This document shows, piece by piece, positions 7,335 through 15,791 of a stretch of DNA of 64,000 bases (positions are counted from its first letter, which is position 1; the number at the start of each line of letters is the position of its first letter). Origin of the DNA: Corynebacterium rouxii. GTDB taxonomy: Bacteria; Actinomycetota; Actinomycetes; Mycobacteriales; Mycobacteriaceae. The notes beneath the pieces are model-generated. The model searched no databases. It had not been told where the DNA came from and saw only the letters and a list, made by a program, of their open reading frames with translations. The position numbers and the translations under genes are program-made. Location: positions 1,798,001-1,862,000 of the forward strand of contig NZ_LR738855.1 in the NCBI RefSeq assembly GCF_902702935.1, read 5' to 3'.

Positions 7335-9182
7335 CTACCCTTCGTCGGTACTCAATGCCGCAACGAAGGCCTCTTGCGGCACGGAAACGGAACCAATGTT
7401 CTTCATGCGCTTCTTGCCCTCTTTCTGCTTTTCTAGCAGTTTGCGCTTTCGGGAGATGTCGCCGCCGTAGCATTTGGCGAGGACATCTTTGCGCAGGGCG
7501 CGGATGTTTTCACGTGCGATCACTTTGGAGCCGATGGCTGCCTGGACGGGCACTTCGAATTGTTGGCGTGGGATGAGCTCTTTGAGTTTCTTGGTCATCT
7601 TGTTGCCGTACCACTGGGCGTTGTCGCGGTGAACGATGGCGGAGAAGGCGTCCACTGGGTCGCCTTGGAGCAGGATATCTACCTTGACTAGGTCGGCGAG
7701 TTGTTCGCCGGCTTCTTCGTAGTTGAGGGAGGCGTAGCCCTTGGTGCGGGATTTCAGCTGGTCGAAGAAGTCGAAGATGATTTCGCCGAGTGGCATGGTG
7801 TAGCGCAGTTCTACGCGGTCCTCGGAGAGGTAGTCCATGCCATCCATCTGGCCGCGCTTGGTTTGGCATAGTTCCATGGTGGTGCCTACGAAGTCGGAAG
7901 GCACGATGATGGTGGTCTTCACGATGGGTTCGTAGACTTCGCGCAGTTTGCCTGCTGGCCAGTCGGATGGGTTGTGCACGCGGTGTTCGCTGCCATCTTC
8001 GGCTACAACGCGGTAGTTCACCGATGGTGCGGTGGAGATCAGGTCGAGGTCGAATTCGCGCTGGAGGCGGTCGCGGGTGATCTCCATGTGAAGCAGGCCG
8101 AGGAAGCCACAGCGGAAGCCAAAGCCGAGTGCTACGGAAGTTTCTGGCTCGTAGGTGAGGGAGGCGTCGTTAAGCTGGAGTTTTTCTAGTGCGTCGCGGA
8201 GGTCTGGGAAGTCCGCTTGGGAGATTGGGAACAGTCCCGAGTAGACCATGGGCTTGGGTTCTTCGTAGCCTTGGAGTGCCTCTTCGGCACCGTTGTGTGC
8301 CCAAGTGACGGTGTCGCCGACCTTGGATTGGCGCACGTCTTTCACACCGGTGATCAGGTAGCCTACTTCGCCAGGACCTAGGCCGGAGCACTTCTTTGGT
8401 GTTGGGGAGACGATGCCGATTTCGAGGAGTTCGTGGACGGCACCGGTGGACATCATTTTGATCTTTTGCCGTGGGGTGAGTTTGCCGTCGATCATACGGA
8501 TGTAGGTGACCACACCACGGTAGGTGTCGTAGACCGAGTCGAAAATCATGGCGCGGGCGGGCGCATCGTCTGGGTAATCGGTGGTCGGTGCAGGGATGAG
8601 CTCGGCGACTTTGTCGAGGAGTTCTTCCACGCCTTCACCGGTTTTGCCGGATACGCGCAGTACGTCTTCTGGTTCGCAGCCGATGATGTTGGCGATTTCC
8701 AGAGAGTATTTTTCTGGATCGGCTGCTGGCAAGTCGATCTTGTTCAAAACAGGGATGATCTCAAGATCGTTTTCCATGGCCAGGTAGAGGTTAGCCAGTG
8801 TTTGGGCTTCGATGCCTTGGGCGGCGTCGACAAGCAAGATTGCACCTTCGCAAGCTTCCAAGGCGCGGGAGACTTCGTAGGTGAAGTCCACGTGACCTGG
8901 GGTGTCGATCATCTGCATGACGATCTGCTCGCCAGCATAGGGGCCAGTACGTGGAATCCATGGCAGTCGGACGTTTTGGGCCTTGATGGTAATGCCGCGT
9001 TCGCGTTCGATATCCATATTGTCGAGGTACTGGTCGCGCATGTCGCGTGCGTCTACAACATTAGACAGCTGCAAAATACGGTCAGCCAACGTGGACTTAC
9101 CGTGGTCGATGTGTGCAATGATGCAGAAGTTTCGGATCTGCTGTGGATCCGTGAACGTCTTCTCCGCGAATTTTTCGGCCAT
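7335..9182 (-). CDS. lepA: Elongation factor 4 (LepA) GTPase
   Basis: Ribosome-associated translational GTPase that back-translocates or remodels stalled ribosomes. The start chosen is ATG 9182 ([10 protein letters not shown]), 615 residues, the normal family length; the frame stays open upstream to 9410 but that extension is not conserved-looking, and GAAAGGTG sits just before ATG 9182. G1 AHIDHGKST (about residue 22), G3 DTPGHVDF (about 100) and G4 NKID (about 155) are all visible, followed by domains II, III, V and the LepA-specific C-terminal domain ([12 protein letters not shown] ... [15 protein letters not shown]). The gene is divergent from the PemK-like gene, as in mycobacteria (Rv2404c/Rv2405). 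A large antisense frame at 8433-9266 is only a shadow. Confidence 0.97.
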   Translation of the reverse strand: MAEKFAEKTFTDPQQIRNFCIIAHIDHGKSTLADRILQLSNVVDARDMRDQYLDNMDIERERGITIKAQNVRLPWIPRTGPYAGEQIVMQMIDTPGHVDFTYEVSRALEACEGAILLVDAAQGIEAQTLANLYLAMENDLEIIPVLNKIDLPAADPEKYSLEIANIIGCEPEDVLRVSGKTGEGVEELLDKVAELIPAPTTDYPDDAPARAMIFDSVYDTYRGVVTYIRMIDGKLTPRQKIKMMSTGAVHELLEIGIVSPTPKKCSGLGPGEVGYLITGVKDVRQSKVGDTVTWAHNGAEEALQGYEEPKPMVYSGLFPISQADFPDLRDALEKLQLNDASLTYEPETSVALGFGFRCGFLGLLHMEITRDRLQREFDLDLISTAPSVNYRVVAEDGSEHRVHNPSDWPAGKLREVYEPIVKTTIIVPSDFVGTTMELCQTKRGQMDGMDYLSEDRVELRYTMPLGEIIFDFFDQLKSRTKGYASLNYEEAGEQLADLVKVDILLQGDPVDAFSAIVHRDNAQWYGNKMTKKLKELIPRQQFEVPVQAAIGSKVIARENIRALRKDVLAKCYGGDISRKRKLLEKQKEGKKRMKNIGSVSVPQEAFVAALSTDEG

Positions 9183-9369
9183 GGTTGTTTTTACTCGCAC
9201 CTTTCTCAAGACAGTCCCTCTTACATTACCCGACTTTTCGCTCATCCCCGACCACACTATTATTGATAGGTCAACTAACTGGAAGGAGCGCCCACCCGCG
9301 TGACCGCACACGCCCCCATACCATCGACCCCATCCCTGCACGCCCGAACGCGTGGCAACTACTCGTCTT

Positions 9370-9540
9370 GTGTTTCTGCCAATACATGGCCGAGATCTGG
9401 TAGTACGCAACTACTGGTCCATGGGTACCCTCCTCGACGCATTACTGACCGCAACCCCAGAAGAAGCCTTACGGGAGCGTCGCGACGTGTAATACGAGCT
9501 GCTCTCACAACACCGCGCGGCACGATTGCAGAACCGCTGA
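9370..9540 (+). pseudogene. Possible small decayed gene between lepA and the PemK-like gene
   Basis: The frame beginning GTG 9370 reads [20 protein letters not shown] and continues LLDALLTATPEEALRERRDV, then TAA (9490-9492), then YELLSQHRAARLQNR and TGA. The protein-like composition through and past the TAA suggests a coding remnant with a nonsense mutation and no clean start. A competing frame (GTG 9300, with GGAAGGA upstream) is open to 9548 but its product has unnatural composition. I do not recognise a family. Confidence 0.35.
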
Positions 9541-9554
9541 TAGGGTAAATAACC

Positions 9555-10112
9555 ATGGGCATGAAAGATCGCGTGCGTAACCGATTCTTACGCAAGGTAG
9601 CCGCGTCATTCACCGTTGAATCCGAGATGCCTCTCGAACGCGGCCTCAGCAGGCTAAGCTCCCGAATCGGGCTGCACGATCACCACAGCACACCACGCAG
9701 CCCACGGCACCAATCCTCCTGCTGTGTTAAACGCACTCAAGACTGCGCGCGCACAGTCTTCTACGCCCCCAACATGGACGGACACGTAGATCCAGGCGAA
9801 GTCGTGTGGTTCTGGTCCCCAGAATGCGACGCTAACAACCACCCTAAAGAACGCTCTATCGTGGTCGTCGGCCGCCACAACGATCACGTCCTTGGTCTGA
9901 TTACCTCCCCCAACGAGGTGCACCGAGACGAAAGCGACTGGCTCGACATCGGAGCCGGCCCGTGGAATGACCAAGGCCGCCAAAGTTGGGTTCGGCTCGA
10001 CAAAATCATCTCCGTGCCAGAATCAGACATTCGCCGTTCTGGGGCTGTGATTCCCAACCGACGCTTTGAAAGAATCGCTCACCGCCTGCGATCAGACTTC
10101 GGCTGGGCCTAA
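9555..10112 (+). CDS. PemK/MazF-like protein
   Basis: A 185-residue protein. The C-terminal 120 residues have a PemK/MazF-type SH3-like fold signature (GHVDPGEVVWFWSP ... ERSIVVVGRH ... VLGLITSPNE ... SWVRLDKIISVPES). The N-terminal 65 residues are basic and poorly conserved. M. tuberculosis keeps a similar gene beside lepA (Rv2405), so this is a core actinobacterial gene, not a recent toxin-antitoxin import. No antitoxin gene is adjacent, unless the degenerate stretch at 9370-9540 once encoded one. Start ATG 9555; the second ATG (9561) is also possible. RNase activity is not established for this branch. Confidence 0.75.
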   Translation: MGMKDRVRNRFLRKVAASFTVESEMPLERGLSRLSSRIGLHDHHSTPRSPRHQSSCCVKRTQDCARTVFYAPNMDGHVDPGEVVWFWSPECDANNHPKERSIVVVGRHNDHVLGLITSPNEVHRDESDWLDIGAGPWNDQGRQSWVRLDKIISVPESDIRRSGAVIPNRRFERIAHRLRSDFGWA

Positions 10113-10131
10113 AACTGTGGTAGCATATCCC

Positions 10132-10253
10132 CTCGTTGTCCACATTCATGTTCTTCTACCTTGAGCGCACACAGCAACGGCGGTCAGGACCTTGGGTCCG
10201 CTTTCATGCTTTGCGCAGGCGATAAGCCAGCTTGATGGTAGAGACACAACGAG
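10132..10253 (+). promoter_or_regulatory. Possible structured 5' leader of rpsT
   Basis: The 160-bp leader before rpsT has complementary ends, ctcgttgt (10132-10139) and acaacgag (10246-10253), and an internal hairpin around ggaccttgggtcc. Ribosomal protein S20 represses its own mRNA in E. coli, so a leader fold is plausible here. No experimental signal or clear promoter can be pinned. Confidence 0.3.
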
Positions 10254-10272
10254 AAACTAAGAGGTATTTGCC

Positions 10273-10536
10273 ATGGCAAACATCAAGTCCCAGAAGAAGC
10301 GCATTCTCACCAACGAGAAGGCTCGTCAGCGTAACCAGGCTATCCGCTCTGCAGTTCGCACCGAGATCCGCAAGTTCCGCGCAGCTGTTGCTGCCGGTGA
10401 CAAGGCTGCTGCTGAGACCCAGCTGCGCGTTGCTTCCCGTGCTCTGGACAAGTCCGTGACCAAGGGCGTCTTCCACCGCAACAACGCGGCTAACAAGAAG
10501 TCCAACATGGCTCACGCTCTGAACAAGATGGCCTAA
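10273..10536 (+). CDS. rpsT: 30S ribosomal protein S20
   Basis: An 87-residue basic protein binding 16S rRNA in the 30S body. The start [12 protein letters not shown] and the end are typical of bacterial S20 at normal length, with [14 protein letters not shown] and KGVFHRNNA all present. AAGAGG lies about 9 bases upstream of the ATG. It is transcribed alone, convergent with the lysE-type gene, and closed by a shared stem-loop. The position next to holA and lepA matches other actinobacteria. Confidence 0.97.
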   Translation: MANIKSQKKRILTNEKARQRNQAIRSAVRTEIRKFRAAVAAGDKAAAETQLRVASRALDKSVTKGVFHRNNAANKKSNMAHALNKMA

Positions 10537-10546
10537 GCTATTTTTA

Positions 10547-10582
10547 AAAAATCCCGCTCTGTTTTTACAGGGCGGGATTTTT
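10547..10582 (+). terminator. Terminator of rpsT (possibly bidirectional)
   Basis: Arms aaaaatcccgctctg (10547-10561) and cagggcgggattttt (10568-10582) pair with a single wobble and carry A- and T-runs on both sides. It can therefore end both rpsT and the convergent minus-strand operon. Confidence 0.9.
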
Positions 10583-10587
10583 CATAC

Positions 10588-11226
10588 CTATGAGCGGATA
10601 GCTGCGATGATGAGTCCGATACCGGCGATGATGAAGAAACAACCGGCAACCAGATCAATCCACGGGCCTGCCTTTAAAAAGGCTCGCCGCAGCGCATTGG
10701 TGCTAATCACAGTAGCCAGCAGTGAAAACATCACGAGGTTGCTCAACACAATCACCACGATCACCGAAAGCGCAGTCAGCAGACTCGGGTTCGTGGGAAG
10801 AAACGGCGCGATAATCGCCGCGAAGTACAGCACCACCTTGGGATTGGAAAGGTTGGTGGCCAATCCTTGGCGATAGCACTGGGCTGGGGTGCCCAGGAGG
10901 TCGTCGATAGTCGAGGCAACCGCAACCCCCTCCCCTAGCTGTCGACGCGCCACCCGCGCCAATTTCGTACCCATCCACAAAAGCCACGCCCCACCCACAA
11001 GTTGGATAGCGCTAAGTACCGAGGGGTACGCGGTGAGCACGGCCGTCGCGCCGAAAACCGTCAACGTAACCCACACTAATAATCCAGTGGCTATACCAGC
11101 CACAGCGGCGTACGCATGGCGGCGCGACTTGGTGGCAATACGGGTAACAAGGAAAATATCAGGGCCAGGCGTGAGCATACCCACCGCGTTGAGGCCCACG
11201 AGGGTAAGTAATTGGCTAAGCCCCAC
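10588..11226 (-). CDS. LysE/RhtB-family amino acid exporter
   Basis: Inner-membrane exporter of the LysE superfamily. The start GTG 11226 is chosen (VGLSQLLTLVGLNAVGMLTP), with AAAGG upstream and a 212-residue product of usual family length. The frame is open to 11316 but that extension lies inside the ankyrin gene. The family signature LTPGPDIFLVTR follows the first membrane segment, and five to six hydrophobic segments are visible, with LATNLSNPKVVLYFAAI in the middle loop. The start overlaps the end of the ankyrin gene by about 11 bases, so the two are probably coupled. Substrate not predictable; amino acids or homoserine lactone-like compounds are typical. Confidence 0.85.
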   Translation of the reverse strand: MGLSQLLTLVGLNAVGMLTPGPDIFLVTRIATKSRRHAYAAVAGIATGLLVWVTLTVFGATAVLTAYPSVLSAIQLVGGAWLLWMGTKLARVARRQLGEGVAVASTIDDLLGTPAQCYRQGLATNLSNPKVVLYFAAIIAPFLPTNPSLLTALSVIVVIVLSNLVMFSLLATVISTNALRRAFLKAGPWIDLVAGCFFIIAGIGLIIAAIRS

Positions 11227-11617
11227 GTGCCTGAAGCCTTTCGACGAGATCCTCACGGCTAAACATCCGTGCTGTGTCGATAGCGCTTGGCTGCCCAACG
11301 GTGGGGTCTGCACCATGGCGCAGCAAGGAGTCGATTACTTCTGGCTCTTGTTTAAAAATCGCACCTGCCAGCGGCGACTGGCCACGGTCATTCAGGGCGT
11401 TGACATCGGCTCCGCGGTGAGCAAGCATGTCAACGCATGCATGATGTCCGGAATAAGCCGCGATCATCAGCAAGGAATTACCGTCTTGGTTGCGTAGATT
11501 GACGTCAACACCATGATCGATGTACTGGGCGAGGGTTTCTGTATCGCCACGACGTGCCATGTCAAACAACTGGGATACAAGTTCTTGCACGTCTTGTGGA
11601 ATTTCGGATTGATTCAC
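11216..11617 (-). CDS. Ankyrin-repeat protein
   Basis: About 133 residues from GTG 11617 (VNQSEIPQDVQELVSQLF). Three to four ankyrin repeats are visible: DTETLAQYIDHGVDVNLRNQ, GNSLLMIAAYSGHHACVDML, GQSPLAGAIFKQEPEVIDSL and a last half repeat with LRHGADPTVG. It has no signal peptide or membrane segment, so it is a cytoplasmic protein-binding module. The open frame reaches 11734, but that would run into holA, so the start after the holA stop (11628) is preferred. It is linked to the exporter gene by overlap; bacterial ankyrin proteins next to membrane or redox genes often act as partners. Function unknown. Confidence 0.75.
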   Translation of the reverse strand: MNQSEIPQDVQELVSQLFDMARRGDTETLAQYIDHGVDVNLRNQDGNSLLMIAAYSGHHACVDMLAHRGADVNALNDRGQSPLAGAIFKQEPEVIDSLLRHGADPTVGQPSAIDTARMFSREDLVERLQARGA

Positions 11618-11627
11618 GTCTTCTAGA

Positions 11628-12602
11628 TTAGCCTGCGAGCTCAGAGATCTTGCGGATAGCATCCTCGATTTCGTAGTCGGGGTCACCGCCAAGTTCACCG
11701 TCAAGGCCGTGGCCTTTGAGACTGGAATCCACATTTGCCATCAAGATCACCGCTTGGCTCACAGCATTACCCGTCCACATGCGCGCAACCTTGGCGGTTT
11801 TTTCAACAACGAAGGGGTGCATGCCTAGCTCTCCTGCGAGTTTGCGGGAGTCAATACGCCCTCGTGTGGAATACAACCGCGCGATAGCGCTAACTTTCAT
11901 GCTCAGCGCAGCCGCCAAGGCCACTGGAGAAACACCCAATTGTAGTGCCCGGCGCGCACTGGCGACGGCGCGTTGCGTTTGCCCTGAGCAGGCAAGATCT
12001 GCGACGTCGAAGCCGGAGACTTCTGCAACGCCCACGTAGTAGTCGCGGACGGTGGCGAGGGTGACATCACCATTGTTGTCGGCGACAAGTTGCCCGATGG
12101 CGGAGGCGAGTTCGCGGAGGTCGGATCCCACGCCTTCGAGGAGGGCGTGGACCACGTCGGGGGTGGGGCGTACTCCGTGGCGTTTGAATTCGTTGGTGAC
12201 CCAGCCAACGCGGTCTTTGGGTTTGAGTTTGTTGGCTTCGTGAACTTCGCTGATTTTGCTGAGTTTGGGTACCAGTGCTTTTTGTCGTCCGCCGCCGGAG
12301 TGCACGATAATGAGATAGATTCCTGGTGCTGGGTCGACGGCAACGTTGAGGACGAGTTCCGCGGGTTCTTTGCCAGCGTCTTCCATGTTGGTCAGCACAA
12401 TGATGCGGTCTTCGCCGAAGAGCGACGGGCTGGTGAGTTGGATGAGCTCGGAAGCGTTGACTTCGCCTGCACGAAGGGTGGTCACAGGTACGTCGCTGCC
12501 AATGGTTTTGTTGATGGCTGCGATGATGGTGTGTCGTGCGCGTTCGGCTAGGAATTCATCGTCGCCAACTACGAGGTGCACTGGTAGAAGTTGCTGACCC
12601 AT
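11628..12602 (-). CDS. holA: DNA polymerase III delta subunit
   Basis: Clamp-loader subunit that opens the beta sliding clamp. Start ATG 12602 (MGQQLLPVHLVVGDDEFLAE), 324 residues, the usual length; the longer frame to 12656 reads into comEC. The N-terminal AAA+-like part with LVVGDDEFLAERA, the central part RPTPDVVHALLEGVGSDLRE and the C-terminal collar LGMHPFVVEKTAKVAR match the family. The gene begins 47 bases inside the 3' end of comEC, so the two must be in one transcript. The same comEA-comEC-holA order occurs in mycobacteria. Confidence 0.95.
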   Translation of the reverse strand: MGQQLLPVHLVVGDDEFLAERARHTIIAAINKTIGSDVPVTTLRAGEVNASELIQLTSPSLFGEDRIIVLTNMEDAGKEPAELVLNVAVDPAPGIYLIIVHSGGGRQKALVPKLSKISEVHEANKLKPKDRVGWVTNEFKRHGVRPTPDVVHALLEGVGSDLRELASAIGQLVADNNGDVTLATVRDYYVGVAEVSGFDVADLACSGQTQRAVASARRALQLGVSPVALAAALSMKVSAIARLYSTRGRIDSRKLAGELGMHPFVVEKTAKVARMWTGNAVSQAVILMANVDSSLKGHGLDGELGGDPDYEIEDAIRKISELAG

Positions 12603-14229
12603 GGTGTCTATCGTGCCATATGCGGCCGGTGCTGATTCGATCCGGCACGGTTTCATAGTAGATGGGTGTTCCGTCGGTGGTCATTGTCTCGCGGGTGCGG
12701 CGAGAGCGTTGCGTAACGACGAAAACATCTGCGGTTTTACCTGCTATTTCCTCTTCGTCAGCGACGGTTACGACAATCAGATCTGTAGTGGGGACGGTCG
12801 GTGTGTACTGCCACCAGATTGTGGCGACCATGGCACAACTTATTGTTGCCAGCGTAATTTTGGGCTTAACGACGAACCCAGTAAGCAACCACATAGCGCC
12901 GAGCATGGCCCAAAGGGTAGACAGTCCGCGGGATTCTGGAAAAGGCTGGTCAATGCTGGTCCATGTGTGGCCGCCGAGTATGGTAGCGATTAATCCGATC
13001 CAGTCGGCGCAGGGTTCGATGATGTTGATAAGAATGCTAGGCACGACAGGAAGCCAACTAGCTACAACCGCTAGTAAGCCAATGAGGGTAACGATCGGAA
13101 CAACCGGGGCTGCTAAAAGGTTAGCTAATACTGAAACGGCGGATACTTTTCCAGACATCAACATGACTATGGGCATGGTGGATATATCAGCGGCGATGGC
13201 AATAGCCAAGGCTCGCACCACGATGTTGGGGGTTACGTCCACAATGGCGAGGCTGCGGTAGATCGCTGGGTAGAGCGTTATGATTCCTACGGTAGCAGCC
13301 ACGGATAATGCGAATCCAAAGTGCGTTGCTAAGGAGCAATCCCACAGCAATAGCCCAATGATCGCGATGCTTAGTGCGTGAATTGTGGGAGTGCGGGTGT
13401 ACGTGAGCACTGCTACAAGACCGACCATGCCCATGACAGCTGCGCGTAGTACCGAAGGTTCAGTCCCAACGACGGCGACAAAACAGACAAGCGCTAGCAT
13501 GCTGGCTATTACTCGTTGTCGCGGCCCTAGGCCTACAACCGCCGCGAGTGCAGCTGTCCATGAGGTGACAATGGCGACGTTGCCACCGCTGACTGCTGAA
13601 AGATGTGCAAGTCCCGTTGCAGCATAGAGTTCAACGTTGTGCGCCGACTGCAAAGAGGTATCGCCTAGCACCATGGCAGGGATGAGGCCGGTAGCATGCC
13701 CGTCGGTATGGTCTACTACAAGCTGTTGGAAGTGCTGTGTGATGTGTGTACTGATTGCGCCCCACCCCGTGGGCGGACTGACCACGGTGATGTTGCCTTC
13801 GGAGTGCAAGAGAGCGTCGCTAAGCCCTATAGATCCGCTATGAGAAACCGTACCGGTGACCATCACGTGATCGCCTGGCTCAACGCTGGGCTGGGTTTTA
13901 CTGAGCACGGGAATCTCGGCTGGGTACCCGCTTATCTGGGCACGAAAGATCCAGCCGGTTGCTGTCTGTTTTACCGGAGTAATTGCCTCCACCACCGTGG
14001 TGTTTCCCCATTGCCAAGCGTCCACTCGGGCTGTGTGCATCGCAGTGATTGCCGTGGCACAAGCGCCCATGCATCCAGCAAGAAACCCCTGCGCAGGCCG
14101 CCACATTGCAAGTCCTACGGCTACGACCGCGCAGGCGATCAGCGGCCACCAGATAGTGCGCTGCCACAGGCATAGCCATGTACACCCCCACACCGCAAGA
14201 GCGCTGGGTACCAGCCGCAGTTCTGTCAC
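12556..14229 (-). CDS. comEC: ComEC/Rec2-family DNA-uptake channel protein, short form
   Basis: Polytopic membrane protein of the ComEC/Rec2 family, the channel for single-stranded DNA entry in naturally competent bacteria. At 557 residues it holds the N-terminal membrane part, the OB-like extracytoplasmic domain (about 75-135) and the competence domain with GLIPAMVLGD, TGLAHLSAVSGGNVAI and GFALSVAATVG. The C-terminal metallo-beta-lactamase domain present in long ComEC proteins is absent; the last 70 residues are hydrophilic and unrelated. It overlaps comEA by 4 bases at its start and holA by 47 bases at its end. No other competence genes are in the window, and natural transformation is not assumed. 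Confidence 0.9.
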   Translation of the reverse strand: MTELRLVPSALAVWGCTWLCLWQRTIWWPLIACAVVAVGLAMWRPAQGFLAGCMGACATAITAMHTARVDAWQWGNTTVVEAITPVKQTATGWIFRAQISGYPAEIPVLSKTQPSVEPGDHVMVTGTVSHSGSIGLSDALLHSEGNITVVSPPTGWGAISTHITQHFQQLVVDHTDGHATGLIPAMVLGDTSLQSAHNVELYAATGLAHLSAVSGGNVAIVTSWTAALAAVVGLGPRQRVIASMLALVCFVAVVGTEPSVLRAAVMGMVGLVAVLTYTRTPTIHALSIAIIGLLLWDCSLATHFGFALSVAATVGIITLYPAIYRSLAIVDVTPNIVVRALAIAIAADISTMPIVMLMSGKVSAVSVLANLLAAPVVPIVTLIGLLAVVASWLPVVPSILINIIEPCADWIGLIATILGGHTWTSIDQPFPESRGLSTLWAMLGAMWLLTGFVVKPKITLATISCAMVATIWWQYTPTVPTTDLIVVTVADEEEIAGKTADVFVVTQRSRRTRETMTTDGTPIYYETVPDRISTGRIWHDRHHGSATSTSAPRSWRR

Positions 14230-14903
14230 AACACAAGATCCTGCGCTATTGCTTGGTATTTGGCAGGACCTATTCCTTTGACCTTTTGTAATTCTTCGAG
14301 GCTGCCAAATCCACCATGGGAATCACGATAAGAAACAATAGCGGCCGCGGTCTTTGCGCCAATTCCATCCAGCTGCTCAAGCTCGGCCACGGTAGCACTA
14401 TTGAGGCGAACGCGGCCATCGGCGACGGGCACTGGTTCGGAAGGACTTCCCACAACGATCTGGGAGGAATCAACAAGCTTTTCTGCCTGATTAAGGCCGA
14501 GGATATGTGCTGGGTCTACAGGGCCTGCTGCTTGGAGTGCGTCGGCAACACGGGCACCCGGCGCGAAGGTGTACAGACCTGGAGTATGCACCTCCCCCAC
14601 GACTGAGACTACGAGCTCCGGCGTGCTCGTCTCAGCAGCGGCCACAGGCACAGGCGGCGGTGGTGGTGGCGGTGCGGGCTGCAGCAGAAAAATTATGGCA
14701 ATTACGGCAACAATAACGCCCGCGCCGATGACGCTGTGTGTGCGGCTGAGTTCGAGACGACGTTGCCGCGGGTATTCCACCACCATCAGGTCTTCAGTGC
14801 CAGTAGGTGCTGCTAGTTGTCCTAGTCGTTGAAGTACACGTTTCATACGCGCCGACACTAGCCACGGGGAGATACGAGCCCACGCTGCTCGAGGCGCAGT
14901 CAC
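14226..14903 (-). CDS. comEA: ComEA-family DNA-binding protein (SLBB + helix-hairpin-helix)
   Basis: Membrane-anchored DNA receptor. One membrane segment (about 60-77, GAGVIVAVIAIIFLLQP) is followed by a proline run, an SLBB domain (VVSVVGEVHTPGLYTFAPG, about 97-140) and a double helix-hairpin-helix at the end (LNSATVAELEQLDGIGAKTA ... LQKVKGIGPAKYQAI). GTG 14903 is the longest start; ATG 14846 (MKRVLQRL) is an alternative. The length of 225 residues is normal. It is the first gene of the comEA-comEC-holA unit and is preceded by two DnaA-box-like nonamers. Confidence 0.92.
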   Translation of the reverse strand: MTAPRAAWARISPWLVSARMKRVLQRLGQLAAPTGTEDLMVVEYPRQRRLELSRTHSVIGAGVIVAVIAIIFLLQPAPPPPPPPVPVAAAETSTPELVVSVVGEVHTPGLYTFAPGARVADALQAAGPVDPAHILGLNQAEKLVDSSQIVVGSPSEPVPVADGRVRLNSATVAELEQLDGIGAKTAAAIVSYRDSHGGFGSLEELQKVKGIGPAKYQAIAQDLVL

Positions 14904-14911
14904 GATAAACC

Positions 14912-14962
14912 TGTGGATAACTGCGTCGGGGGCACCCGCTCCGCGGGGCTTTATGTGGATAA
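14912..14962. promoter_or_regulatory. Two exact DnaA-box nonamers upstream of comEA
   Basis: tgtggataa occurs at 14912-14920 and 14954-14962, both in the same orientation, complementary to the DnaA box TTATCCACA. They lie in the 62-bp gap between degV and comEA, where the comEA promoter should be. Confidence 0.5.
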
Positions 14963-14965
14963 CTT

Positions 14966-15787
14966 TTAGGAGGTGGTTGACAAATCTGTGGGAGCAGTAT
15001 CGGAATAGCTGCTAAAAACCACCGAGATTCCCAGTGCGCCTACACCACAATGAACGCTTAAGGCTTGGTCCATGTCCATAATCATGAAGCTTGAGCCCTT
15101 GGGTAGCGCCGCAGTCAACTGAGACTGCAATGAATGTGCGGCTTCTAACGCCTGATGATGTTGGATTGCCACGAAGGCGGGTTCGCCGGCGCAGCGATCA
15201 GAGATCACGGCTACTAAGCGCGCAAATGCCTTGGACTGAGTCCGAGTTTTCACTGCTAGTTCTACATGTCCGCCACGCAGCTGCATGATGGGCTTGGTGG
15301 CTAGCGCTGCAGACACCACAGCTGTTGCCGTGGTGATCCGCCCAGAGCGACGCATTTCTTCCATACGATGGAGATACAGCCATGTTTCAGAGCGTCGCAA
15401 CGTATCGCGAGCCATGTCTACGCACTCCCGCAAACTCGCCCCGCCTTGAGCTAGACGCGCGGCAGCCATTGCTGCAGCACCTACGCACATTCCCACAGAC
15501 TGAGTGTCTACTACGTCAACCGCTCCATCGAATACGGCGGCCGCGGTATGTGCAGCGGACCACGTAGACGAAAGCTCCTTGGAAAGGTGCAAGGCCACCA
15601 CACCGGCGTCGCCACCACGCTCAAGCTGGCGCGCATAGGCAGCTGCGAGCTCTAACGCAGACAATCCCGCTGTACTGACCTGGTTTTCTGAGGGCACAAG
15701 GTGTAAATCCACAACCGTGATCCCCAGTTCCTCTGCTATCTCCGCGGGCAATCCCGACGAGGAATCCGTGACAATGCGAACAGCCAT
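14966..15787 (-). CDS. DegV-family fatty acid-binding protein
   Basis: A 273-residue cytosolic DegV protein that binds a fatty acid between two domains; relatives (FakB) hand fatty acids to a kinase. The start MAVRIVTDSSSGLPAE carries the family TDSSS motif (residues 7-11). Other landmarks are LHLSKELSSTW (second ligand loop) and TKPIMQLRGGHVEL. ATG 15787 lies 4 bases from the gpgP stop, so it is in an operon with gpgP. The mycobacterial relative occupies the same position. No FakA kinase gene is in the window. Confidence 0.92.
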   Translation of the reverse strand: MAVRIVTDSSSGLPAEIAEELGITVVDLHLVPSENQVSTAGLSALELAAAYARQLERGGDAGVVALHLSKELSSTWSAAHTAAAVFDGAVDVVDTQSVGMCVGAAAMAAARLAQGGASLRECVDMARDTLRRSETWLYLHRMEEMRRSGRITTATAVVSAALATKPIMQLRGGHVELAVKTRTQSKAFARLVAVISDRCAGEPAFVAIQHHQALEAAHSLQSQLTAALPKGSSFMIMDMDQALSVHCGVGALGISVVFSSYSDTAPTDLSTTS

Positions 15788-15791
15788 AGCG

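Noticed and set aside
8433..9266. Long plus-strand frame (277 codons) opposite lepA
   Set aside because: It mirrors the codons of a well-supported gene; composition is rich in Asp/Val/Gly from complementary codons and no family features appear.
9300..9548. 82-codon frame starting GTG 9300 with a good ribosome site
   Set aside because: Product is Thr/Arg/Pro-rich with no fold-like pattern; the overlapping frame at 9370 looks more protein-like, though broken.
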